From NCBI GenBank assembly GCA_021108055.1, contig JAIORR010000330.1, positions 1 through 14,769 on the forward strand: a stretch of 14,769 nt of DNA. Direction: 5' to 3'. Both the position numbers and the translations under genes were made by a program. Shown piece after piece: positions 1 through 8,200 of this stretch (its first letter is position 1; every line of letters begins with the position of its first letter). This DNA is from Candidatus Cloacimonadota bacterium (GTDB taxonomy: Bacteria > Cloacimonadota > Cloacimonadia > Cloacimonadales > TCS61). Under the pieces are notes generated by a model, which was not told the DNA's origin, did no database searches, and was given only the letters and a program-made list of their open reading frames with translations.

Positions 1-1195
1 CATCAAAAATATCTTGCTGGCTTTTCAGTTCAAAACTCAATTCGGAATGTATATCCCTAAATTCTTCCGACTGAGACCGGAAAACATTTTCTTCGGGATA
101 GATGATTATAGCATCTATATCTTCCCTTGTAGAATATCCTGTTATCTTTTTTCTCCGGAAATTTCCTGCAGGAATAGCTGAATTTTTATTCAAAACATCG
201 TTAATTCGCAATGGCTTGTTTTTATATTCTCCACCAAAAGTGATCCAATATATTTTTCGGGTAGAATAAATCGGTAATCTCGGGTCTTCATGATTTTCTT
301 TAAAGAAATAAACGTTATCATCTTTATCAAAAGTTCCGTCATTTCCAGCATCAACGAGTACCGGAACTTCGATAAGCTCGAATTCATAATTTTGTGGATC
401 ATCATTTATTATTTTCCTATACATTGTAAGAATGCGAATGGAATCCGGTTCACAGAAGGATGGAAGCTGGGAGAGTTCTTCATAAGTCAGTTTGTGCAAA
501 GCATTTTGTTCGACCTCAAATTTATACCAGAAATCCGACTTTTCAAAGGACATTGAATTTATTTTTTTTATTTCCTTTGTTCTCCAATATTTCGAAGTTT
601 CATAATTCAATATAAAATCTTTGTAAATAAGATCGAATTTATCATGAATTTCATTCCTGAAAGAAGTGTCTCCTTCGATATCTATCTGAAGGATCAAATT
701 ACTACAGAAAGTTATTTCTTTTGCGGCAGTATTATAAGAAAAAGGCGATATTTTTATGGGAACAAATGAATAATAACGATAACGGCTTTCGTTCAATACT
801 TGAACCGTTTCTACGATCTTTTTCGTATAAAGTTCGCTGTCTATCTCGTAAATAAAATCAAATGTTTTGCCGCCTTTTTGAATCCGAGGTATAGGAGAAA
901 CAGGTTTTGTTAATATATAATTTTCTCTATTTTTTGAAATCAGTTTTGTTTTGATATTTCCACCTGGCGGAATAGCAACATTCAGGATGATGAACGGCAG
1001 ATCGGGAGTTCCCGGAACAGCTTCTGTTGTCCAATTAGGAATATTCACAAAAGTGAAATCCTCGCCTTCGGAAATGGAAAAGTCCTTAATATTAAAATGA
1101 ATAACCATCCTTTGTGGAGATCGTTCCAATACTTTATAATTTGCATTCAACAACGAAGCCGTTATTATCAGTAATACAAGAATATAATTTCTCAT
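1..1195 (-). CDS. Secreted C25 (gingipain-like) protein, N-terminal part; runs off left edge
   Basis: This reading frame stays open without a stop from ATG 1195-1193 to the window edge, giving 398 visible residues. It begins with a signal peptide (about residues 1-18: MRN, a hydrophobic run, then LLNA), so the product is exported. Residues of about 60-190 resemble the gingipain propeptide family (a G-T-P-x-L-P motif, then 'IPPGG'). At about residues 215-320 comes the pattern usual just before a C25 catalytic domain: 'WYKFEV', an acidic 'DAGNDGTFDKDD' segment, and 'STRKIYWITFGG'. The last 40 or so residues ('DAIIIYPEE ... QQDIFD') look like the first strand and helix of the C25 fold. The catalytic His and Cys would lie beyond the edge, so peptidase activity is not shown. 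The start has an excellent GGAGGA site. Many FCB relatives use such proteins as secreted proteases or as PorU-like sortases of type IX secretion. I cannot tell which applies here, or whether a C-terminal sorting domain exists. Confidence 0.72.
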   Translation of the reverse strand, partial: MRNYILVLLIITASLLNANYKVLERSPQRMVIHFNIKDFSISEGEDFTFVNIPNWTTEAVPGTPDLPFIILNVAIPPGGNIKTKLISKNRENYILTKPVSPIPRIQKGGKTFDFIYEIDSELYTKKIVETVQVLNESRYRYYSFVPIKISPFSYNTAAKEITFCSNLILQIDIEGDTSFRNEIHDKFDLIYKDFILNYETSKYWRTKEIKKINSMSFEKSDFWYKFEVEQNALHKLTYEELSQLPSFCEPDSIRILTMYRKIINDDPQNYEFELIEVPVLVDAGNDGTFDKDDNVYFFKENHEDPRLPIYSTRKIYWITFGGEYKNKPLRINDVLNKNSAIPAGNFRRKKITGYSTREDIDAIIIYPEENVFRSQSEEFRDIHSELSFELKSQQDIFD

Positions 1196-1208
1196 TTTAT
1201 TCCTCCAA
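1192..1208 (-). promoter_or_regulatory. Ribosome binding site and start of the C25-like gene
   Basis: On the minus strand, GGAGGA lies 5 nt before ATG. The 17-nt stretch from the TTGGAGGA through the start codon is identical to the one at skp (1477-1493), so the two copies form an inverted repeat facing across the intergenic region. This fixes the start of an otherwise edge-truncated frame. Confidence 0.75.
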
Positions 1209-1489
1209 GAAAATATCAAAAATCAAATTTCCAAAATTCTCTATCGATGTCAACTAAGATAGTAAATATAAGAAATTCCTGAAAAAAATACTACACTTGC
1301 ATTGGATTTTTATTTTCATAAAATTATAGAAAGACATATTCAAACTGCATCTTTTTCTATTTCAGCAGTAAAAGAAAATGAGTATTATGAAGTATCCTGT
1401 AATATTGAAGTATAATTTTTTCTATTGACTTCAAATTATTGAATTTAGAAAAGGTCTTAATGATTTTAAAAAAAAATTGGAGGAATAAA
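1196..1489. other. Divergent intergenic region
   Basis: This 294-bp stretch, very rich in A and T, separates the divergently read C25-like and skp genes. It carries no credible gene: short frames in it are stop-broken and lack codon structure. It should hold both promoters. The minus-strand candidate is described separately. On the plus strand a perfect TATAAT lies at 1411-1416 but lacks a good -35 box 17 nt upstream, and a TTGACT lies at 1425-1430 with only a weak TAGAAA (1446-1451) after a 15-nt spacer. Neither plus-strand candidate is convincing alone. No strong hairpin was seen. Confidence 0.6.
1224..1253 (-). promoter_or_regulatory. Candidate promoter of the C25-like gene
   Basis: Read on the minus strand, an exact TTGACA (1253-1248) is followed by GAAATTTG (1231-1224). 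The distance from the TTG to the second element is 19 nt. This resembles the Bacteroidota primary-sigma promoter (a -33 TTG element and a -7 TAnnTTTG element) with one mismatch at its first base. It would place transcription start about 20-25 nt before the C25 start codon. It was found by eye only, in an AT-rich region where chance matches are common. Confidence 0.4.
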
Positions 1490-1493
1490 ATGA
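1477..1493 (+). promoter_or_regulatory. Ribosome binding site that decides the skp start
   Basis: GGAGGA at 1479-1484 is followed 5 nt later by ATG 1490-1492, and a signal peptide begins directly at that ATG. The farther upstream in-frame ATG at 1439 lacks such a site and would place 17 mostly polar or charged residues before the signal peptide. The start at 1490 is therefore chosen. Confidence 0.85.
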
Positions 1494-2035
1494 AAAGAAC
1501 TATTATTATCGTGCTTATTGGTTTGTTATTCTCAGTAGCTTTTGCCGAGACGGCAAAGATCGTTTATATCGATACCGAAAGAGTAATGATGACCAGTGAT
1601 GAAACACAGGAAGCCCAAACAATCCTTATGAATGAAAAGCAGAAATGGGAACAAGAAGTTACAGAGTTGGATACGGAGATCGAAAGACTTTATTCTGATT
1701 ATGAAAGCAAAAAAATGATCCTGACAGAATCCGGTAAGCAGGAAGCTGAAGATAAAATTATGGAATTAACCCAGCAAAGACAACAGAAAGTTCAAGAATT
1801 ATTTGGCGAGAATGGTAAATTAGTACAGAAACAGAACGAACTTCTGGAGCCGATTTTAACAAAATTGAAAAATGTTATCGAAAAAGTTGCTGTAGAAAAT
1901 AATTACACTATAGTTTTGGATGCTGCTGCCGGTGGTATTCTTTATGCAAAACCAAGCCTGGATATCACAGACCAGATATTGGATGAATTGGAAAAAACTG
2001 AAACAACGGACACAACAGAACCAAAACAAAAATGA
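1490..2035 (+). CDS. skp: Periplasmic chaperone, Skp/OmpH family
   Basis: The 181-residue product opens with a signal peptide (Lys-Arg, then a hydrophobic stretch ending 'VAFA', predicted cleavage after residue 19 before ETAK). The mature part starts with 'KIVYIDTERVM', the usual OmpH-family opening strand. A long charged, Gln/Glu/Lys-rich helical segment follows (about residues 40-130), matching the coiled-coil tentacles of Skp trimers. The segment 'NYTIVLDAAAGGILYA' forms the returning strand of the body. The acidic, Thr-rich tail is an addition of no known role. Skp binds unfolded outer-membrane proteins in the periplasm and delivers them to the BAM complex. Linkage to lpxD is common in Gram-negative bacteria, where bamA often lies just upstream; here bamA is absent and a divergent C25-like gene takes that place. 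Its stop overlaps the lpxD start by 4 nt (ATGA). Confidence 0.87.
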   Translation: MKRTIIIVLIGLLFSVAFAETAKIVYIDTERVMMTSDETQEAQTILMNEKQKWEQEVTELDTEIERLYSDYESKKMILTESGKQEAEDKIMELTQQRQQKVQELFGENGKLVQKQNELLEPILTKLKNVIEKVAVENNYTIVLDAAAGGILYAKPSLDITDQILDELEKTETTDTTEPKQK

Positions 2036-3075
2036 AGCAATTTAATCTTGCTCTCACACCCCAAAAGATTTCTACCCAACTTGGTGGCGAGCTTATATTA
2101 AAAAATGAAGTAGAACTTACTAATGTAGCAGAACTTCCGGAAGCTGATGACAAATCAGTTTGTTTCTATGAAAATCATAAATATCTTCATGATTTGAAGG
2201 ACTCAAAGTCGGGTTTTATATTCGTTCCAAAAGATTTTGATATTGATCTGAAACCAGATGCGAATCTTCTTTTGATCGATAAGCCATATATTCATTTTAT
2301 AATGCTGGTAAAAACCTGGTTGGAACTCTGTTCTCCCAAATCTCAAGGCAATATTTCCGGAACTGCGATCATATCCGGTTCGGCAAAACTCGGCAGGAAT
2401 ATCACAATTTGTAATAATGTGTTAATAAGTGATAATGTTATCATCGGTGATAATACAAAAATCTATAGCAACTGTGTGATAAATGAAAATGTGAAGATAG
2501 GCAGTAACTGCCGTATTCATCCGAATACAACCATCTATGAAGATACTGTAATAAAAAATAATGTCTCTATTTTTGCCGGATGTGTAATAGGTGCTGATGG
2601 TTTCGGTTATCTTTTTCACGACGGGATACAGAACAAGATCCCGCAAGTTGGAAATGTTATTATCGAAGATAATGTGGAGATCGGTGCGAATACTACAATA
2701 GATAGAGCAGCTATTGGTTCCACGATCATAAGAAATGGAACAAAGATCGATAATTTGGTCCAGATAGGACATAATTGCAAGATCGGAAGAAATTCCATTC
2801 TGTGTTCCCAAGTTGGACTTGCCGGAAGCACCGAGATAGGAGATATTGTTTATCTTGCAGGTCAGGTAGGCGTTGCCGGTCATCTGAAAATAGATGATGA
2901 AGCAATGATCGGAGCACAATCCGGAGTAAGTGGCTCGATACCCAAAAGAGCAAAATATTTTGGAACACCTGCAATCGATGCCGGTTTAAAAAAAAGAATT
3001 ATTGCTTCTGAGAAAAAAATACCTGAAATAGTAAAATACTATAATAAGATCAATAAGAAACAGAAGAGTAAATAA
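2032..3075 (+). CDS. lpxD: UDP-3-O-(3-hydroxyacyl)glucosamine N-acyltransferase LpxD
   Basis: LpxD transfers a 3-hydroxyacyl chain from ACP to the 2-amino group of UDP-3-O-acyl-glucosamine, the third step of lipid A synthesis, in the cytoplasm. The 347-residue length is normal. Residues of about 1-100 form the uridine-binding N-domain, including 'KSVCFYENHKY'. Residues of about 105-315 are hexapeptide repeats of a left-handed beta-helix, with the family signature 'IGADGFGY' (186-193) and 'DNLVQIGHNC', whose His247 aligns with the catalytic His239 of E. coli LpxD. The end 'YFGTPA' plus a basic helix is also typical; LpxA lacks the uridine domain and has different motifs. No Shine-Dalgarno sequence precedes the ATG, and the start overlaps the skp stop (ATGA), so translation is probably coupled to skp. 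Its own stop overlaps the next start as TAATG. Confidence 0.95.
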   Translation: MKQFNLALTPQKISTQLGGELILKNEVELTNVAELPEADDKSVCFYENHKYLHDLKDSKSGFIFVPKDFDIDLKPDANLLLIDKPYIHFIMLVKTWLELCSPKSQGNISGTAIISGSAKLGRNITICNNVLISDNVIIGDNTKIYSNCVINENVKIGSNCRIHPNTTIYEDTVIKNNVSIFAGCVIGADGFGYLFHDGIQNKIPQVGNVIIEDNVEIGANTTIDRAAIGSTIIRNGTKIDNLVQIGHNCKIGRNSILCSQVGLAGSTEIGDIVYLAGQVGVAGHLKIDDEAMIGAQSGVSGSIPKRAKYFGTPAIDAGLKKRIIASEKKIPEIVKYYNKINKKQKSK

Positions 3076-4466
3076 TGACTGAATTCAAAAAGACAATAAA
3101 GAAAGAGATGAGTTATCGAGGAGTAGGCTTACATTCCGGAGAGATTTCAACTATTACTTTTAAACCTGCAGGAAAAGATGAAGGAATTGTTTTTATTCGA
3201 ACCGACCTCGAAGGGAATCCGGAAATACCTGCGGATATCGATCATGTAGTCGATATTTCGCGAGGAACTACTATCGGCTATAAAAAGGCTACTGTTGCTA
3301 CGATCGAGCATGTTCTTTCTGCGGTTAAAGGATTGAATATCGATAATATCCGTATTGAAGTAACCGGACAGGAAGCTCCGGTGGCAGACGGAAGCGCAAT
3401 TATCTTTCTTGATCTTTTAAAAAAAGCAGGGATAGTAGAACAAGAATCTGAAAGAGAATATCTTGAATTTGAGAAACCGATTTCTTTTTCATCCCCCACC
3501 GATAATGTAGATATTGTGATCGTTCCTTCCGACAGCTTTAAAGTAACTTTTATGGTCGATTACCAACAAAAAGCATTGGGAACACAATATACATTTCTTC
3601 CTTCATTGAGTCATTTTGAGAAAGATTTTGCTTCTGCCCGAACATTTTGTTTCCTTCATGAAATAATAATGTTGAAAGAAGCGGGATTGATAAAGGGCGG
3701 TTCCCTTAAGAACGCATTGGTTGTAGCCAATCCAAATACACCGGAAGAAGAAATCGAAAGATTGAAAAATATCTTTGGATATAAAGACAAGATCACAATT
3801 GGAAACGATGGAATCCTGAATCATACAAAACTGCGATATCATAATGAATTTGTTCGCCATAAAGTTGTTGATCTGATAGGAGATATGGCACTTCTCGGAG
3901 TTCCTATCAAAGGTCATATTCTGGCTGCAAGATCGGGACACAAAACTAATGTTGAATTAGTGAAGAAATTGCGAAAGCTTCATAAAAAGCAAAAATTTCA
4001 AAAAACATATCAAAAAAAGAAGATCGACGATGTCGTATTTGATATAGATGCAATACAAAGGATACTACCTCATCGATATCCATTCCTTCTCTTAGATAAG
4101 ATCATAAAATTCGAAGCCGGTGAAAGTATCATCGGCATAAAAAATGTAACAATAAACGAACCTTTTTTTCAGGGACATTTCCCCGAGCATCCGGTTATGC
4201 CGGGAGTCCTTATCGTAGAAGCTATGGCTCAGACTGGTGGAATCATGCTATTGAACGCACTGGAAAAACCAGAAGAAAATGTTGCATATTTTGCTTCTAT
4301 AAATAATGTGAAATTTCGCAAACCCGTGCTGCCCGGTGATACTTTACGATTTGAATTGAAAGTTATATCTATGAAGCGCGGACTTGCAAAAATGCATGGT
4401 GATGCTTATGTGGAAAATGCAAAAGTATGCGAAGGTGATTTCCTGGCAAAAGTAATGAAAAAATAG
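3075..4466 (+). CDS. lpxC/fabZ: Bifunctional LpxC deacetylase / FabZ 3-hydroxyacyl-ACP dehydratase
   Basis: This is one 463-residue fusion protein. Residues of about 1-300 are LpxC, the zinc enzyme that deacetylates UDP-3-O-acyl-GlcNAc in the committed step of lipid A synthesis. His79 ('TIEHV'), His262 and Asp266 ('RHKVVDLIGD') match the zinc ligands H79, H238 and D242 of E. coli. Glu78 is the general base, and His281 in 'GHILAARSGH' matches H265. A basic linker (about 301-317, Lys/Gln-rich) leads to FabZ (about 320-463). FabZ dehydrates 3-hydroxyacyl-ACP in fatty-acid synthesis; its catalytic His368 ('GHFPEHPVMPG') and Glu382 ('VEAMAQ') are present. All these catalytic residues are intact, so both activities are expected. 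The same fusion is known in Bacteroidota and some related phyla. The start ATG overlaps the lpxD stop by 1 nt, and lpxA follows after 37 bp. Confidence 0.96.
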   Translation: MTEFKKTIKKEMSYRGVGLHSGEISTITFKPAGKDEGIVFIRTDLEGNPEIPADIDHVVDISRGTTIGYKKATVATIEHVLSAVKGLNIDNIRIEVTGQEAPVADGSAIIFLDLLKKAGIVEQESEREYLEFEKPISFSSPTDNVDIVIVPSDSFKVTFMVDYQQKALGTQYTFLPSLSHFEKDFASARTFCFLHEIIMLKEAGLIKGGSLKNALVVANPNTPEEEIERLKNIFGYKDKITIGNDGILNHTKLRYHNEFVRHKVVDLIGDMALLGVPIKGHILAARSGHKTNVELVKKLRKLHKKQKFQKTYQKKKIDDVVFDIDAIQRILPHRYPFLLLDKIIKFEAGESIIGIKNVTINEPFFQGHFPEHPVMPGVLIVEAMAQTGGIMLLNALEKPEENVAYFASINNVKFRKPVLPGDTLRFELKVISMKRGLAKMHGDAYVENAKVCEGDFLAKVMKK

Positions 4467-4503
4467 ATCTCTTGAAAAAATATTTTTGAAATACCGAGGA
4501 AAA

Positions 4504-5286
4504 ATGACAAATATCCATCCTACAGCAATCGTTGATCCAAAAGCTGAAATCGGGAAAAACTGTCTCATCGGACCATATTGCATTATCGGGCCCGAAGTAA
4601 AATTAGGTGATGAGAACATACTGGTTTCAAATGTAGTGATAGATGGAATTACTACCACCGGTTACAGAAATAAATTTTTTCATTCTGCCGTCATCGGATC
4701 AGACTGCCAGGACCTGAAATATAAAGGTGAACCCACAAAGTTAATGATCGGAGATAATAATACTTTTCGAGAATTCTGCACGGTGAACAGATCGGCAACA
4801 ATGGATGAACCGACTCGGATTGGGAATAACTGTTTGTTGATGGCATATACTCATGTAGCTCATAATTGTATTCTCGGAAATAAGCTTATTCTGGCAAATG
4901 CTGTTAATTTAGCAGGTCATGTTCATATTCATGATAATGTAACGATTGGCGGAATGACAGCTATAAACCAGTTCGTTAAGATCGGCGTCTATGCCTTTGT
5001 GGGTGGGAAATCCGGATTGAAAAAAGATATTCCTCCGTTTACACGCGGCGGCGGAATGCCATATCAGATCATAGGACTGAACACAATCGGATTGCAGCGA
5101 AAAGATTTTTCTGATGATAGCATCAAAGCAATAAAAGATATTTATAAGATTTTTTATAAATCCGGTTTAAATGTTTCTCAGGCATTAAAAAAAGCAGAAG
5201 AAATATCTGATCTCACAAAAGAACAACGAATATTTTTTAACTTTGTTAAAAACTCAGAGAGAGGGATCAGTAAATATTCCTATTAG
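4504..5286 (+). CDS. lpxA: Acyl-ACP--UDP-N-acetylglucosamine O-acyltransferase LpxA
   Basis: LpxA catalyses the first step of lipid A synthesis, moving a 3-hydroxyacyl chain from ACP to the 3-OH of UDP-GlcNAc in the cytoplasm. The 260-residue product opens with 'IHPTAIVDPKAEIG', continues as hexapeptide repeats (about 1-180) and ends in the helical acyltransferase tail (about 190-260). 'QDLKYKGEPT' and 'THVAHNC' are family signatures; His120 aligns with catalytic His125 of E. coli. Counting from the motif that aligns with E. coli His160, the acyl-length ruler position (E. coli Gly173) is Gly168 here. That permits a long, roughly C14 3-hydroxyacyl chain, though this was not tested. The ATG at 4504 is preferred over an in-frame TTG at 4486 because GAGGA sits just before it and the product then starts as LpxA normally does. 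Its TAG stop touches the convergent kinase stop. Confidence 0.96.
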   Translation: MTNIHPTAIVDPKAEIGKNCLIGPYCIIGPEVKLGDENILVSNVVIDGITTTGYRNKFFHSAVIGSDCQDLKYKGEPTKLMIGDNNTFREFCTVNRSATMDEPTRIGNNCLLMAYTHVAHNCILGNKLILANAVNLAGHVHIHDNVTIGGMTAINQFVKIGVYAFVGGKSGLKKDIPPFTRGGGMPYQIIGLNTIGLQRKDFSDDSIKAIKDIYKIFYKSGLNVSQALKKAEEISDLTKEQRIFFNFVKNSERGISKYSY

Positions 5287-8200
5287 CTATTTGACACCGG
5301 AAAAGACGATCTTGAAAGATGTTCCTTTTTTCTTTTCCAGTTTAATTGTCCCGTGAATTTGATCTACCAGAGTATTAACCAGAAATAAACCCATTGTATC
5401 TGTATTATTAAAATCTATCTTACCTTGGAAACCGATTCCATCATCACATATTATTAAACATTTTTTCTTATCTTTTTGAGATATGAGAATTACTTCAATA
5501 GTTCCTTTCTTTCCATTTGGGAAAGCATATTTCAGTGAATTCGAGACCAGTTCATTTATTATTAATCCAATTGGTATGGCGGTACTAATATTGATCAAGT
5601 CTTCCTGGATATTAATTTTCAATTTGATCTTATCCGGATCAGAACCGTAAGAACTGAGAAGAAAACTAATCAGGCTTTCCACATAATTAGAGAAATTTAT
5701 GCTGGATAAGTCTTTGGACTGATATAGTTTTTCGTGTACAAGTGACATCGATTTTACACGATTCTGGCTATCTTTGAATAATCCAAGAGAAGGTTTATGC
5801 TCCACATAACCTGCCTGAAGTTTCAGCATACTTGAAATTATCTGCAGGTTATTTTTTACGCGGTGATGAATTTCCATGAGCATAACTTCTTTTTCACGAA
5901 GAGACGCCTTGATTTTTTCCGCTGCTTTCTGACGCAGTGTGATATTATGATCCGCACCTCTATAACCGACAAGTTCACCATTATTTCCGATTATGGGAAC
6001 TCCACTTGTTTCAAGAATTACTTCACTATCGTTTTTATGTATCTTCTTATTAATAAAATTTTTGAATGGTTTTTTCTTTTTATAATAGTCATTTATTATT
6101 TTCTTTAATTCATCTTTTTGATTTTCAGCAAAAAAATCATAGAAATACTTACCAATTATTCCCTCGCTACTATATCCTAAAACATCTTTGACCATTGAAC
6201 TGGAATATATGTAACATCCCTTTTCGTCAGTTTCCCAGATCCAGTCTCCGGAATTGTTAACAATATCATGAAAACGACTTTCAGAAGATTTCAGGTCTTT
6301 ATAGAGGGTAGCATTCTCGATAGCAACTGCTGACTGATCTGCAAATATCTCCAGAGCCTGGATGATCTCTACCGTTGGTCTTTTTCCACTAAGCGGATTA
6401 TCTGGTGAGATGAAGCCCAGAATATTGTTTTTCCCACGAATCGGGATCAATAGAACATCTCTTTCATCCCACCCCTCCTGCTTTTGACTTTTCTGATGAG
6501 TAACAACGAGATGTGCAGGATATTTTTTTAATTTTTCCCAATTCCTATGATCGATATAATATGAGTGACTTATTTTGAATTCCTCTCTTTGAAATTTTGA
6601 GGTACCTTTTATCGGGACAGGAGGTTTACTGAGAATATCTTTTTTAACTTTTTCATCAAAGCCAACCATTGCCACCGGTCTCGATGTTCCTGATTTATAA
6701 TCTCTCAAAGAGATAATAACCTGTTCCCAGCCCAGGGAATTTACTATCATACTTCCGATATTGTACAGCAGATTTTCCAATTTCAATTCCATGCGCATAC
6801 TGATACCGAGTTCGATCATATTTTTCAATTGGTTAATATATTTTTCTTCTGCCCGTTTACGCTCTGTTATATCACGTCCGATGCCATGTATTCCTACTAC
6901 TTTCCTATTCTCTTTTATTGGTCTCAGCTTCAACCAGAATATCTTTTGCTCTCCCTTCTTTGTAAGGATCTTTGCTTCGTATTCAATAGATTTTCCCGAG
7001 ATTACTTTCTTATAATATTCGATGGACACCTTTCTATCCTCGGGTACGATAAGATAAATGGACTGTTTATTGATCAGTTCTTTTTGGGAATATCCAAGCA
7101 GTTCTTCAAAAAGACGGTTCACCGTGAGATATTTTCCTTTTATATCTGAAGTCCAAATAACATCATTAGCATTTTTAAAAAGATCACGGAATTTTTTCTC
7201 ACTTTTTAGCAGACTCTCTTTTGCTATTCTCCTTTTATCTATTTCTTTTATCAATTTTATATTGGTATCTTCGAAGTCCTGAGCAATATTCAAGGTTGCA
7301 ATTCTCTGTTTCTCGCTTATCAAAAATTGCTTTTTCACTTCTGCAGTTCTATCTTCAACTTTCTGTTCAAGGTCTTTGCTATATGAATCCAGTTCTTTTC
7401 TATAGACTTTCAAATTCTCGGTCATTTCATCGAAAGCTCTGGAGAGTTGTCCGATCTCATCACTTGCCTTTGTGCCAACCCGATAATCAAGGTTACCTTT
7501 AATGATTTCTCTTGTACCTGTGTATAGTTTTATGATAGGCGCCGTAAAAGCTTTTGATAAAAAGATAGAGACAATGATCCCGAAAGCTAAAAGAATAGCC
7601 AGGATCAAAAGGAGCTGGTAGGTTAACCAGAAAATTGGTGCAAACGCTTCTTCTTTGTTTATTTCCGTAACAAGACACCATTCTACTTCCGGAATATGCG
7701 TATAAATCCTCAACACTTCCACATCGAGATAATTCTCGGTCAATACTATTTCCGGTTTATATTCCGGCAAATAAAGTAGTTCCTGGAAGATACTGCTTTT
7801 CAGATGTTTCATTTCAATTTTCTGTTTCAATACAGCATCGTCAATAATTCCGGATGGTGTTATCATCATACATTCTTTATTAACCAGATATATCTCTCCG
7901 GTCTGACCTAATCCTATTTTGTTCGTAGTTATTTTAAAAAGTTCATCTTCTGTGTCGAAATTCATAACAAGCACACCAGATGACTTTCCTTTTATTATAA
8001 TTGGGGATGCAACGCTGATAACCAGATTACCCGTATAGTCAGAGATATGGAGATCACCGATGTATGTTTTTTCTTTTCCTTTCTTGAACAAAATGTTCGC
8101 ACTTTCATCAATTCCTTCATCAGAATGGCTGGAAGCAACAACAATACCGTTCCTGTCTAATACTCTGATCCTTGAAATATTACCTATTGTCTCGATTGTA

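Noticed and set aside
1439..1489. Upstream ATG giving a 17-residue longer Skp
   Set aside because: It has no ribosome site and would bury the signal peptide behind a polar, charged leader; the ATG at 1490 has a strong GGAGGA.
2422..2919. 165-residue minus-strand open frame inside lpxD
   Set aside because: It is antisense to hexapeptide-repeat codons, has no recognisable domain, and lpxD is certain.
4486..4503. In-frame TTG giving a 6-residue longer LpxA
   Set aside because: The ATG at 4504 follows GAGGA directly and gives the usual LpxA N-terminus.
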